A stretch of DNA of 34,026 nt from Betaproteobacteria bacterium (GCA_016199545.1 JACQGN010000158.1:1-34026), one strand, 5' to 3'; counted from the stretch's first letter, positions 15,181 to 23,228 are shown. Made by a program: numbers and translations. Notes: a model not told the origin generated them from the letters alone.

Positions 15181-16674
15181 GTGCCCACTGACGTTTTCGA
15201 CGTGGTGGTGGTGGGCGGCGGCGGCGCCGGGCTCGCGGCCGCGTCGGAAGCGGCGCGGCTCGGACGCAGCGTCGTTCTGCTTGAAAAGAATCCGGAGCCG
15301 GGCGGCTCGACCTCTTGGTCGGTGGGCTCGATCACCGCGACCAACACGCCGCACCAGAAGCGCGCCGGCATCCAGGATACGCCGCAGGAGCATTTCGAGG
15401 ACCTCGGCCGCTTCGCCGGTTCCCTGGCCCCGCGCGACAATCTGGCGCTGCGGCGCATCCTGGTGGAGCACACCAACGAAATCGTGGACTGGCTCATGGC
15501 GCACGGCGTCGTCTTCGTCGGCCCGGTGCCGGAGCCGCCGCATCGCTACGATCGCATGCACAACGTCGTGCCCAATTCCCGTTCGTTTGCCTATCACCTT
15601 GCACGCCATTGCCGCAGCCTCGGCGTGGACATCCGGGTCCATACTCATGTGAGCCGACTCGTGACCGAGGGCAAGCGCGTGATCGGCGTTGAAGCGAGGC
15701 ATGCCGGCGGAGCGGTGCGGCAATTCCATGCGCGCGGTGGAGTCGTCCTCGCGAGCGGCGATTACAGCGGCGACCGTACGTTGAAGACCGAGTTCGTATC
15801 GGCGGACCTGGGCGAAGTCGATGCCGTGAACGCCACCAACACCGGCGATGGCCATCACATGGCGCGGGAACTCGGCGCGGTGGTGCTGAACGGCGACGTC
15901 ATCTCCGGGCCGATCATGCGCTTCATCCCGCCCACGCGCGCGAATCTGCTGCGCGAGCTTCCCCCGTGGCGTCCGTTGGCGTGCTTGATGGCATGGTGTT
16001 ACGAGCATCTGCCGCCGTGGCTGCTGCGGCCGTTTCTGATGAGCTTTCTCACGACCGCGCTCGGGGCTTCGCCCAATCTCTTCAAGCACGGGGCGATCCT
16101 GGTGAACGGCAGCGGGGAACGCTACACGGATGAACTCGGCAATCCCAATCTCGATACCGCGAAGCAACCCGGCCGCATGGCATGGATCGTGTTCGACGAC
16201 GAAATCGCGCAGAGATTTTCGGCCTGGCCCAATTATGTTTCCACGGCGCCGGGCGTGGCCTACGCCTATCTCGCCGACTACCGGCGCAATCGCAGCGACA
16301 TCTATCATCAGTCAGGCACCCTCCTCGGCCTCGCGCGCAGCATGGGAGTACCAGAAGAGTCGCTTGCGCGCACGCTGGAAGACTACAATGCCACTGGGCG
16401 ACAGGCCCGCGCGGCGCTGGCGACCCCACCGTTCTACGCCTTGGGGCCGGTCAAGAGCTATGTGATCTTCACGGACGGCGGTCTCAAGGTGAGCGAGCGG
16501 CTCGAGGTGTTGCGCGGAGACGGGAGCGTGATCGAGGGGCTCTATGCCGCCGGGGCGACGGGGCAGGGCGGGTTGCTCCTCGAAGGCCACGGCCACCATC
16601 TCGGGTGGGCGTTCATCTCCGGCCGCATTGCGGGCCGCAACGCGGCGTTTGACGTGCCGCCGCGGGCCAAGTAA
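15181..16674 (+). CDS. FAD-dependent oxidoreductase, fumarate reductase/3-ketosteroid dehydrogenase type
   Basis: A 497-residue flavoprotein. The FAD motif VVVVGGGGAGLAAASEAARLG is near residues 8-28, with the ribose-binding Glu in VVLLEKN. A second family segment, ATGQGGLLLEGHGHHLGWAFISGRIAG, closes the FAD domain at the C-terminus. The overall arrangement matches the FAD_binding_2 family (fumarate reductase flavoprotein, KstD, urocanate reductase). There is no signal peptide or heme-binding motif. A hydrophobic stretch around residues 270-302 may sit at the membrane or cover the substrate pocket. I choose GTG at 15181, which has a GAGG site; the longer frame begins at TTG 15139 inside repeat-like sequence. 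It likely oxidises or reduces a C=C bond next to a carbonyl; the substrate is not readable. Confidence 0.9.
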   Translation: MPTDVFDVVVVGGGGAGLAAASEAARLGRSVVLLEKNPEPGGSTSWSVGSITATNTPHQKRAGIQDTPQEHFEDLGRFAGSLAPRDNLALRRILVEHTNEIVDWLMAHGVVFVGPVPEPPHRYDRMHNVVPNSRSFAYHLARHCRSLGVDIRVHTHVSRLVTEGKRVIGVEARHAGGAVRQFHARGGVVLASGDYSGDRTLKTEFVSADLGEVDAVNATNTGDGHHMARELGAVVLNGDVISGPIMRFIPPTRANLLRELPPWRPLACLMAWCYEHLPPWLLRPFLMSFLTTALGASPNLFKHGAILVNGSGERYTDELGNPNLDTAKQPGRMAWIVFDDEIAQRFSAWPNYVSTAPGVAYAYLADYRRNRSDIYHQSGTLLGLARSMGVPEESLARTLEDYNATGRQARAALATPPFYALGPVKSYVIFTDGGLKVSERLEVLRGDGSVIEGLYAAGATGQGGLLLEGHGHHLGWAFISGRIAGRNAAFDVPPRAK

Positions 16675-16683
16675 GGTGAAGCC

Positions 16684-17190
16684 ATGATCTTCATGTCGCA
16701 AAGCGGGCTCACCGACAATCGCCGCGCCGCGGATTGGGACCTGTGGTACATGGAGCATATTCGCATCATGCTGACGGTGCCGGGCATCTCCTCCGCGCAG
16801 CGGTTCATGACCGACTCGCCGGATCATTCGCCATCGCTTGCGATGTACACCATCGCCGGCGCCGGGGTGTTCGAAGACCCCTACTACCGCAGCGTGCGCG
16901 GCCTGGGCGAGTGGCTGCCGCTCGTGGACCGCCGCTACTACCAGCGCAATCTGTTCTCCGGGCTCGACCGGGCGCCGGCCGTTGCGAGCACTGCGTACCT
17001 GCTCGTTGCCGACCGCCCGCGCGAGGACGCGGCGCTCGCCGAGCTTGGGCTGACCTGGCTCGTCTGCGCCGGCATCGACCGCTCCACCGCGCTGCGTGGA
17101 ATCGCGGTGGTGGATGCGCCACCGCGCCCGCGCGGTGGCGTCGCGGTGTACCGCCCAGTGACCAAGCCCATGCACGCGGGCAATGCATGA
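16684..17190 (+). CDS. EthD/Dabb-like small protein
   Basis: A 168-residue protein with an EthD-like dimeric alpha-beta barrel pattern: DWDLWYMEHIRIMLTVPGIS (the helix with a Glu-His pair), then AQRFM, LAMYTIAGAGVFEDPYYRS, and YYQRNLF. The second half (from about residue 95) is less clear and may be a degenerate second barrel. Such proteins are small ring-handling or accessory enzymes in many catabolic clusters. It begins nine bases after the FAD oxidoreductase stop and has an AAGGTG site. Its last bases overlap the frame leading into the Bug receptor, whose own start is 19 bases further on. Shares the WYxxEHLPxLxxVxG-type pattern with the gene at 18237. Confidence 0.75.
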   Translation: MIFMSQSGLTDNRRAADWDLWYMEHIRIMLTVPGISSAQRFMTDSPDHSPSLAMYTIAGAGVFEDPYYRSVRGLGEWLPLVDRRYYQRNLFSGLDRAPAVASTAYLLVADRPREDAALAELGLTWLVCAGIDRSTALRGIAVVDAPPRPRGGVAVYRPVTKPMHAGNA

Positions 17191-17209
17191 AATTCCGAGG
17201 AGAGCAGGC

Positions 17210-18196
17210 ATGATGAAATTGCGCATCAAACAGTTGGCGCACATTGCAGGCGCCGTGATCGTCATCGCAGGTCCGCCGTTGCCCGCGGGCGCGCAGAGCG
17301 GCTACCCCACCAAATCCATCCGCTGGATCGTGCCATGGCCGCCGGGCGGCGGCGCCGATGTGTTGTCGCGGATGCTGAGTCCGAAGCTTGCCGAGGCGCT
17401 CAAACAGCAGATCGTGATCGATAATCGGGGCGGTGCAGCCGGCAACATCGGAGCCGAACTCGCGGCGAAATCGCCGCCCGACGGCCACACCGTCTTGTTT
17501 GCATACTCGGGCACCCATGCGATCAATCCCAGCATCTACAGCAGGATGCCATTCAAGGAGAGCGATTTCGCGCCGATCATCATGCTCTCATCGGTGCCGC
17601 AGGTGCTCGTTGTGCACCCATCCCTTCCGGCGAAGAACGTGAAGGAATTGATCGCTCTCGCCAGGACGCGGCCCGGGCAACTGACCTACGGCTCGAGCGG
17701 GAACGGTGCGTTCAACCATCTCACGGGCGCGCTGTTCGCAAACGTGGCGAAGGTCAACATCGTGCACGTCCCCTACAAGGGCGGCGGCCCGGCGGCAGTG
17801 GCGCTGCTCTCCGGCGAGATCACGATGATCCTCGGGGAGCCGGCCTCCATCGTCGGTTTCGTGAAGGCGGGCAAGGTGCGGGCGCTGGCGGTCACCGGGG
17901 AGAAGCGCGCGTTGGGCATGCCGGAACTGCCGACGATGGCGGAGGCGGGCGTTTCCGGTTACGCGGCCACGTCCTGGAACGGGATGCTCGCGCCCGCAGG
18001 CGTGCCGGCGCCGATCAGCAAGCGGCTGAACGACGAGTTCAACCGCATCATCAGCGATCCGGAGATGAGGAAGCGCATGCTCGGCAACGGCTACGAGCCT
18101 GTGGGCGGATCGCCCGAGAAATTCGGCGGGCACATCCGCGCCGAGATCGCGAAGTGGGCTCCAGTGGTCAAGGCGACCGGCGTGAGGGTCGATTGA
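17210..18196 (+). CDS. Bug/TctC-type periplasmic solute-binding receptor
   Basis: A 328-residue exported receptor of the tripartite tricarboxylate transporter family. A signal peptide covers about residues 1-30 (KLRIKQLAHIAGAVIVIAG then PLPAGAQS). The mature protein opens with YPTKSIRWIVPWPPGGGADVLSR, the family signature. IVIDNRGGAAGNIGAE and VNIVHVPYKGGGPAAVALLSGEI follow. These receptors bind carboxylated compounds through the two beta strand-helix loops. No TctA or TctB membrane subunit is nearby, as is usual for the many orphan Bug genes of Bordetella and Cupriavidus. The start at 17210 (or 17213) has GAGGAG 8-13 bases upstream. It may capture the substrate of the surrounding enzymes. 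Confidence 0.94.
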   Translation: MMKLRIKQLAHIAGAVIVIAGPPLPAGAQSGYPTKSIRWIVPWPPGGGADVLSRMLSPKLAEALKQQIVIDNRGGAAGNIGAELAAKSPPDGHTVLFAYSGTHAINPSIYSRMPFKESDFAPIIMLSSVPQVLVVHPSLPAKNVKELIALARTRPGQLTYGSSGNGAFNHLTGALFANVAKVNIVHVPYKGGGPAAVALLSGEITMILGEPASIVGFVKAGKVRALAVTGEKRALGMPELPTMAEAGVSGYAATSWNGMLAPAGVPAPISKRLNDEFNRIISDPEMRKRMLGNGYEPVGGSPEKFGGHIRAEIAKWAPVVKATGVRVD

Positions 18197-18236
18197 CGGC
18201 TGCGCGGCGCGGCCGGCGTATTCCGGGCGGGCGGGC

Positions 18237-18551
18237 ATGAGCCGGCCGATGGGGCTGCTCGTCGCCGGCTTCAACTACGTTGCGGTAAACGCCCGCGAGT
18301 TCAACGCCTGGTATGGAACCGAGCATCTGCCGCAGCTCTCGCAGGTGTCCGGATGCGTTACGGCACGCCGTTTTCGAGTCACTTCGGGTGCTCAGCGTTA
18401 CCTTGCGCTCTACCACCTGACGGGGCCGGAAGTCGTGGCCTCGAAGGCGTGGGAGGCGGTGGCCGCCACGCCGTGGACGCTCAGGCTTCGGCCCCATATC
18501 TGCGACCGGCTGCGCTTGGTACTGCGCCGCTACCGGCGCGATGCAGCCTAG
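18237..18551 (+). CDS. EthD/Dabb-like small protein
   Basis: A 104-residue single-barrel protein. NAREFNAWYGTEHLPQLSQV, then GCVTARRFRV, YLALYHLTGPEVVASKAWEAV and TPWTLRLRP fit the dimeric alpha-beta barrel (Dabb) pattern with the conserved Glu-His of the helix. It probably forms a homodimer; the reaction is unknown. It resembles the protein at 16684 and together they flank the Bug receptor. Its TAG stop codon forms the first bases of a 17-base-pair hairpin, so transcript 3' end formation or protection is likely directly at the gene end. Confidence 0.75.
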   Translation: MSRPMGLLVAGFNYVAVNAREFNAWYGTEHLPQLSQVSGCVTARRFRVTSGAQRYLALYHLTGPEVVASKAWEAVAATPWTLRLRPHICDRLRLVLRRYRRDAA

Positions 18552-18586
18552 CAGCCTGTCGGACTTAACAGTCCGACAGGCTGCTA
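18549..18586 (+). terminator. Seventeen-base-pair perfect hairpin at gene end
   Basis: The arms 18549-18565 (TAGCAGCCTGTCGGACT) and 18570-18586 are exact complements with a 4-base loop. The left arm includes the TAG stop of the EthD-like gene. No T-run follows directly, so it may be a repeat-type stem-loop rather than a classic Rho-independent terminator. It is the left end of the composite element described separately. Confidence 0.6.
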
Positions 18587-18758
18587 ACAGCAAAACCGCC
18601 CGAGAATTCGGGATGAAGCCGAACCAAATGATGCCTCGTGCCGCGTACTGAGAGACGGAAGCGCTATCGAACACACGTTTTTACACTCCTTTCCCCCTTT
18701 CTTGTTGCGGGCGGTTTTGCATCAGGAGTTTGTCGGGGCAAAGGCCGACAAACTCCTG
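18549..18758. mobile_element. Composite palindromic element, MITE/BIME-like, no coding capacity
   Basis: The 210-base structure is ordered: hairpin 1 (18549-18586); inverted repeat GCAAAACCGCCCG (18590-18602); 105 unique bases; its exact complement CGGGCGGTTTTGC (18708-18720); hairpin 2 (18723-18736 with 18745-18758, arm CAGGAGTTTGTCGG). Both hairpins contain a GTCGG/CCGAC core. The nested symmetry suggests a non-autonomous mobile unit or a pair of REP-like sequences. There is no transposase and I see no clear target-site duplication. The interior may also carry the promoter of the next gene. Confidence 0.45.
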
Positions 18759-18852
18759 GCGCGTCAACGGAATCCGCGGGCAGTGCGTTATGCGCATACG
18801 TCCGGGAAGACCGGATGGCGCGTTTTCATACCGACTACAGGAGAAGAAGGAC

Positions 18853-19203
18853 ATGAGCAAGCTGCTTTCAACGATCATCGCGGTCGCTTTCGCTGCCGCT
18901 TCCGCCACGGCCGCGGCGCAAGCCACCAAACCGGCCACACCCGCGACTCCGGCAACCCCTGCGGCTCCGGCCAAGGGCGACGCTGCGAAAGCCACCCCGG
19001 CGACTCCGGCGCAACGCGCGACCCCGGCGCAGCCCGACAAGTCGAAGGCCGACAAGCCCAAGGCCGAGAAGAAGAAGGGCAAAGCCAAGTCCAAAGGCGA
19101 CGGCAAGACCAAGTCCAAGAGCAAGGCCAAAGGCAAGAAGGCAGACGCCAAGAAAGCCGACGCTCCCAAGACTGACGCACCGAAGAGCGACGCGAAGAAG
19201 TAA
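18853..19203 (+). CDS. Small exported Lys/Ala/Pro-rich protein
   Basis: A 116-residue protein. The first 23 residues (MSKLLSTIIAVAFAAASATA) are a clear Sec signal peptide ending near AQA. The mature part is low complexity: first Ala/Thr/Pro-rich (TPATPATPAAPAK), then Lys-rich with KSKGDGKTKSKSKAKGKK and repeated KADA/KTDA/KSDA units. It is strongly basic and very probably unstructured, resembling histone H1-like tails but outside the cytoplasm. Binding to lipopolysaccharide, nucleic acid or other anions is a guess. GAAGAAGG lies four bases before the ATG at 18853; the longer frame from 18730 starts in the hairpin element. A strong terminator follows. It looks like an independent transcription unit unrelated to the enzymes. 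Confidence 0.8.
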   Translation: MSKLLSTIIAVAFAAASATAAAQATKPATPATPATPAAPAKGDAAKATPATPAQRATPAQPDKSKADKPKAEKKKGKAKSKGDGKTKSKSKAKGKKADAKKADAPKTDAPKSDAKK

Positions 19204-19210
19204 CGCTTCC

Positions 19211-19234
19211 AGGCCCGCAACGCAACGCGGGCCT
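19211..19234 (+). terminator. Stem-loop after the Lys/Ala-rich gene
   Basis: AGGCCCGC (19211-19218) pairs exactly with GCGGGCCT (19227-19234), starting seven bases after the stop. No T-run follows; it precedes the stronger terminator at 19247. Confidence 0.5.
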
Positions 19235-19246
19235 CTGGTATCACCC

Positions 19247-19273
19247 AAGGGCGGCTTCAGGCCGCCCTTTTTT
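19247..19273 (+). terminator. Rho-independent terminator
   Basis: The stem AAGGGCGGC (19247-19255) pairs with GCCGCCCTT (19261-19269), has a 5-base loop, and is followed by six T residues. It ends the Lys/Ala-rich gene unit and isolates hyuA from upstream transcription. Confidence 0.88.
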
Positions 19274-19372
19274 GCATGATGTCGCGTTCTGAGTTTGGCT
19301 CAAACCCGGTTCGCGCATCGCGGCAGAAGAATCCACGTGTTAAATTCCCTGCCGCTGGATTAGGATTCCAAG

Positions 19373-19428
19373 GTTGATTGATCAACGATTCGGCAGCGCC
19401 CACCTCAGCCGCGGGCGTTGATCAGCGC
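19373..19428 (+). promoter_or_regulatory. Two TTGATCA motifs upstream of the HyuA gene
   Basis: GTTGATTGATCAAC (19373-19386) is a near-perfect palindrome, and GCGTTGATCAGCGC (19415-19428) repeats the TTGATCA core within a second partly symmetric site. Both lie between the terminator and the HyuA start. They could be operator sites for a dimeric regulator; none is encoded next to them. No clear -35/-10 pair was found in the 170-base gap. Confidence 0.3.
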
Positions 19429-19442
19429 ATGCAGGGAGCGAC

Positions 19443-21524
19443 ATGAGCGGGATCTGGGTGGGGATAGACACTGGCGGCACGTTCACCGACCTGGTGCTGA
19501 TCGACTGGGCGAGCGGCGCCTATCACTATCACAAGCTGCCGACGACGACCGCCGACCCGTCGCGCGCCATTCTGGACGGTATCGCGCAGGTCATCGAGCA
19601 GGCGGGCGCGACGAAGCGCAAGGTCGAGTTTCTTGTGCTTGGCACCACCCTTGCCACCAACGCCGTGCTCGAAGGCAAGTGGGCGCGAACCGGACTCATC
19701 ACGACGAAAGGCTTCCGCGACGTGCTCGAACTGGCGCGGCAGCGCCGTCCCCACTACTTTAACCTCGATATTCCGAAGCCCATGCCGCCTGCCTCGCGGG
19801 ATTGCCGCCTCGAGGTCGCTGGCCGCATTGCGTTCGACGGCACCGAAGTGGCGCCCCTGGACGAAGCGGGCCTGCACCGCGCCGTCGCGAGGCTCAAAGA
19901 CGAGGGCGTCGAGGCGGTCGCCGTGTGCTTTCTGCATGCTTATGCCGATCCCGCCCACGAGCGCCGCGCGCGCGCGGTGCTTGCCGAACGCTGGCCGGAA
20001 GTCTATGCCTGCACGTCGAGCGAGGTACTCGCCGAATTCCGCGAGTTCGAGCGCTTTGCCACCACCACGGTCAACGCCAGTCTCATGCCCGTGATGGACC
20101 GCTATCTCGCACGCTTCGAGAGCGGGGTCAAGGCGATGGGCATCAGGGCGGTGCCGCGCGTGATGCAATCAAACGGCGGAGCGGTAAGCCCTGGCGCGGT
20201 GCGCCGGATTCCGATCAACACGTTCTTTTCCGGCCCCGCGGGCGGCGTGATCGGGAGCGTTGGGCTCGGGCGCCAGTCGAAGATCGGCAATCTGATCACG
20301 TTCGATATGGGCGGGACCAGTACGGACGTGTGCCTGATCCGCAATGGCGAGCCGGCCAAGAAAAGCGAACGGACCATGGGCGGATTCCCGGTGCGCACCC
20401 GCACGCTCGACATCCACACGATAGGCGCGGGCGGCGGGAGCATCGCGTGGGTCGATGCCGGGGGGTTGCTGAAGGTCGGGCCCATGAGCGCCGGCGCCCA
20501 ACCCGGTCCGGCGGCGTACGGGCGGGGCGGCGAAAAACCCACGGTCACCGACGCCAATGTCGTGTTGGGACGCCTCAACCCGAGGGCCCTGTTAGGCGGG
20601 CGCATGACCATGCATCCGGAGCGCGCGCGCCTCGCGATCGAACGCGAGCTCACAGAGCCGCTCGGCATCGATGCGATCAAGGCCGCCGCAGGCGTGATCG
20701 AGATCATCAACGTCAACATGATGGGTGCGGTGCGCGTCATATCGGTCGAGCAGGGCGAGGACCCGCGCGATTTCACGCTGGTGGCATTTGGCGGCGCGGG
20801 ACCGCTGCATGCCGCCGAGGTGGCGCGCAACATGGGCATGCGCCGTGTCCTGGTGCCGCCACGCCCGGGGCTGCTGTCGGCGCTGGGCCTGCTGCACGCA
20901 GACGTGCGGGGAGACTTCAGCCTGACGCGGCTCGTGCGCGCGGATGCGGGGAACCTCAAGACGCTCAATGCCGGATTCCAGGAACTGAAACGACGCGGGC
21001 AGGCATGGTTGAAGGGTGAAGGCGAGGCGCAGCGCCGCGCTCGTTTTGAGTGGCTCGCCGATCTGCGCTATTTCGGACAGAACTCGGAGCTCATCCTGAA
21101 GGCGGGCCGGGCGCGGCTCGGCGTGCCATCGCTCGCGCGGCTCATGGCGATGTTTCACAAACAGCACAAGGCGTTTTACGGCTACGACATGCCGGCGCAG
21201 CCGGTCGAGATCGTGACGCTGAGGCTGGTCGTGACGGCGCGGCGCAGGGCGCCGCCCGCAGAGCCGGCGAACCTCGGGCGCGGCAGTGCAAGCATGGCGG
21301 TAGTCGAAAAGCGCAAGGTATGGTTTGCCGGCACCGGATTCGTCGGCACGCCGGTGTATGATCGGGATCGGTTGCCCGCCCTTTGCCGCATCACCGGCCC
21401 TGCGATCATCGAGCAGATGGATACGACCACGGTGGTGCCGCCCGGGGCGCAAGTTAGGAACGACAAGCTGGGGTACCTGCACATGGAGTTGCCGCCGATC
21501 GCGGCTGGAGCGGGACGCACATGA
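19443..21524 (+). CDS. Hydantoinase/oxoprolinase family subunit A (HyuA-like)
   Basis: A 693-residue ATP-dependent amidohydrolase/carboxylase subunit. The N-terminal phosphate-1 motif GIDTGGTFTDLVLID is at residues 7-21. The domain swap region follows (GTTLATNAVLEGK), then the second ATPase half with TFDMGGTSTDVCLI and GAGGGSIAWVD, and SAGAQPGPAAYGRGG. FALVAFGGAGPLHA-type sequence (TLVAFGGAGPLHAAEVA) marks the C-terminal domain. It pairs with HyuB, whose ATG overlaps its TGA (ATGA at 21521-21524). Known complexes are N-methylhydantoinase, 5-oxoprolinase and acetone/acetophenone carboxylase; sequence alone does not tell which. No gamma subunit of acetone carboxylase is present, so a hydantoin- or lactam-type substrate is more likely. 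CAGGG lies upstream of the ATG. Confidence 0.95.
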   Translation: MSGIWVGIDTGGTFTDLVLIDWASGAYHYHKLPTTTADPSRAILDGIAQVIEQAGATKRKVEFLVLGTTLATNAVLEGKWARTGLITTKGFRDVLELARQRRPHYFNLDIPKPMPPASRDCRLEVAGRIAFDGTEVAPLDEAGLHRAVARLKDEGVEAVAVCFLHAYADPAHERRARAVLAERWPEVYACTSSEVLAEFREFERFATTTVNASLMPVMDRYLARFESGVKAMGIRAVPRVMQSNGGAVSPGAVRRIPINTFFSGPAGGVIGSVGLGRQSKIGNLITFDMGGTSTDVCLIRNGEPAKKSERTMGGFPVRTRTLDIHTIGAGGGSIAWVDAGGLLKVGPMSAGAQPGPAAYGRGGEKPTVTDANVVLGRLNPRALLGGRMTMHPERARLAIERELTEPLGIDAIKAAAGVIEIINVNMMGAVRVISVEQGEDPRDFTLVAFGGAGPLHAAEVARNMGMRRVLVPPRPGLLSALGLLHADVRGDFSLTRLVRADAGNLKTLNAGFQELKRRGQAWLKGEGEAQRRARFEWLADLRYFGQNSELILKAGRARLGVPSLARLMAMFHKQHKAFYGYDMPAQPVEIVTLRLVVTARRRAPPAEPANLGRGSASMAVVEKRKVWFAGTGFVGTPVYDRDRLPALCRITGPAIIEQMDTTTVVPPGAQVRNDKLGYLHMELPPIAAGAGRT

Positions 21525-23149
21525 GCCGGCGCGTGGATCCGATCAAGGCCGAAGTAGTCGCGCGTTTCCTGCTGGCGACAGCGGAGGAGATGGGCGCAAC
21601 GCTCATGCGCACGGCGTTTTCTCCCAACATCAAGGAGCGCGCCGATTGCTCGACCGCAGTGTTCGATGCTGCGGGACAGGTGATCGCGCTCGCGCAGCGC
21701 GTGCCGATCCACCTTGGTTCCATGGTCGGCGCGGTGGACGAAATTCTCAGGCGCTATCCGCGAGCGGAGATCCGGCCGGGCGACATGTTCATCGCCAACG
21801 ATCCCTATAACGGCGGCGGCACCCACCTGCCGGACATCACCGTGATCTCGCCTGTGTTTCAGGGCCACCGCATCGTCGCGTACGTGGCGAATATCGCGCA
21901 TCATGCCGACGTCGGCGGCATGGTTCCGGGATCGGAAGCGGCGGTATGCAAGTCCATTTATCAGGAAGGCCTCCGTATTCCGCCGGTGTACATCCAGCGC
22001 GCGGGACAGTTGAACCGCGACGTATTCGATCTCATCCTGCTCAATTCGCGCACGCCGGAAGAGCGTGTCGGCGACCTGAACGCGCAGTTTGCCGCCAACA
22101 CGGTGGGCGCGCGCAGCGTGACGGCGCTCGTTGATCGCTACGGCACGCGCGAGACTGCGGCCAATATCGCGGCCTACCTCGATTTCACCGAAAAGCGCTT
22201 CCGCGCCGCGATCAACCGCCTGCCGCGCGGCCGTTACCAGGCGGAAGATTTTCTTGATGGCGACCGGGAAGGCGAAACGTGCCGCATCCGCCTCGCGTTG
22301 ACGGTCGGCAAGGGCAGGCTCGATTTCGATTTCACCGGCTCCGATTCGCAGCTTGCCAGCGCGCGCAACATTCCGTACCGGGCGCTGCTCGCAACGGTCT
22401 ACACCGTTGCGAAGAGCCTGCTCGACCCGGAGGTACCGGCCAACGCCGGCTACTACCGGACGATGAACATCGTCGCGCCCCCGGGCTGCGTCGTCGGTCC
22501 CGTCCCGCCGGCGGCCATCGGCTGCCGCTCGATCTCCGCGAGCGTGCTGGGCGATGTCATCGCCCAGGCGATGTCGCAGGCGATACCGGACAAGGCGCTC
22601 GCGGGCAGCGGCCCCCATCATCTCTACGTGCTGGCAGGCACCGATCCGCGCAGCGGCAGCTACTTCGTCAACTATGAGACCCTTGCCGGCGGCATGGGCG
22701 CACGCGCCTACCGCAACGGTGTCGACGGCGTGCGCGTGCACGCTTCGGGTTCTTCCAACCTGCCGGTCGAAGCGCTGGAGCACGCGTATCCGTTCCGCGT
22801 CGAACGCTACGCATTGTGGGAAGGATCGAACGGCGGGGGCAGGTATCATGGGGGCATGGGCGTGGTGCGCGACTACCGGGTGCTGGCGGACGATATCGTG
22901 GTGAGCCTGTCGTCCGAACGCCAGCACGTCGCGGCGCGCGGGGCGTGCGGGGGCGGCGACGGTGCGACTGGGCGCTTCGTATTGAACCCGGGCGCGCCGG
23001 ATGAACGGACCTTGCCGTCGGCAGCGGCGGACGTGCCATTGCCGCGCGGCTCGGTGCTGCGGATCGCAACCCCGGGCGGAGGCGGATATGGTCGCGCCAC
23101 ACCACGCGATGCGACGGCGGCCACACGAGAAAATGTTCCTTTCCCTTGA
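21521..23149 (+). CDS. Hydantoinase B/oxoprolinase family subunit (HyuB-like)
   Basis: A 542-residue partner of HyuA, with the family opening DPIKAEVVARFLLATAEEMG and LMRTAFSPNIKERADCSTAV. The conserved metal/active-site region PGDMFIANDPYNGGGTHLPD and HHADVGGMVPG follows, with DFDFTGSDSQL in the middle and EGSNGGGRYHGGMG near the end. These are all standard. Overlap with HyuA by ATGA indicates coupled synthesis of the complex. The last residues (TRENVPFP) and the stop codon are encoded by bases belonging to a poly-G/poly-C intergenic repeat, so the C-terminal tail has probably been changed by the repeat. Confidence 0.95.
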   Translation: MSRRVDPIKAEVVARFLLATAEEMGATLMRTAFSPNIKERADCSTAVFDAAGQVIALAQRVPIHLGSMVGAVDEILRRYPRAEIRPGDMFIANDPYNGGGTHLPDITVISPVFQGHRIVAYVANIAHHADVGGMVPGSEAAVCKSIYQEGLRIPPVYIQRAGQLNRDVFDLILLNSRTPEERVGDLNAQFAANTVGARSVTALVDRYGTRETAANIAAYLDFTEKRFRAAINRLPRGRYQAEDFLDGDREGETCRIRLALTVGKGRLDFDFTGSDSQLASARNIPYRALLATVYTVAKSLLDPEVPANAGYYRTMNIVAPPGCVVGPVPPAAIGCRSISASVLGDVIAQAMSQAIPDKALAGSGPHHLYVLAGTDPRSGSYFVNYETLAGGMGARAYRNGVDGVRVHASGSSNLPVEALEHAYPFRVERYALWEGSNGGGRYHGGMGVVRDYRVLADDIVVSLSSERQHVAARGACGGGDGATGRFVLNPGAPDERTLPSAAADVPLPRGSVLRIATPGGGGYGRATPRDATAATRENVPFP

Positions 23150-23206
23150 TGGGGGGGCAACAACCATTCCCTCCCCCTTGATGGGGGAGGGTTAGGGTGG
23201 GGGTGA
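23141..23206. repeat. G/C-run palindromic repeat at the HyuB gene end
   Basis: CCCTCCCCC (23169-23177) pairs with GGGGGAGGG (23183-23191) around TTGAT. CCCTTGATGGGGG occurs twice, near 23143-23155 and 23175-23187. GTTAGGGTGGGGGTG closes the element. It is the same kind as 6605-6639, and contains the HyuB stop codon. Confidence 0.7.
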
Positions 23207-23228
23207 AAACGAGCATATGGGAGTTGCA

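Noticed and set aside
18549-18758. The composite element as a complete insertion sequence.
   Set aside because: It is only 210 bases, has no transposase frame, and no target-site duplication is evident.
21182-23167. A 661-codon open frame on the minus strand, opposite HyuA and HyuB.
   Set aside because: It has no recognisable domain and is low-complexity in Arg, His and Ala. The opposite strand encodes two intact conserved proteins with an ATGA overlap. It is a GC-rich shadow frame.
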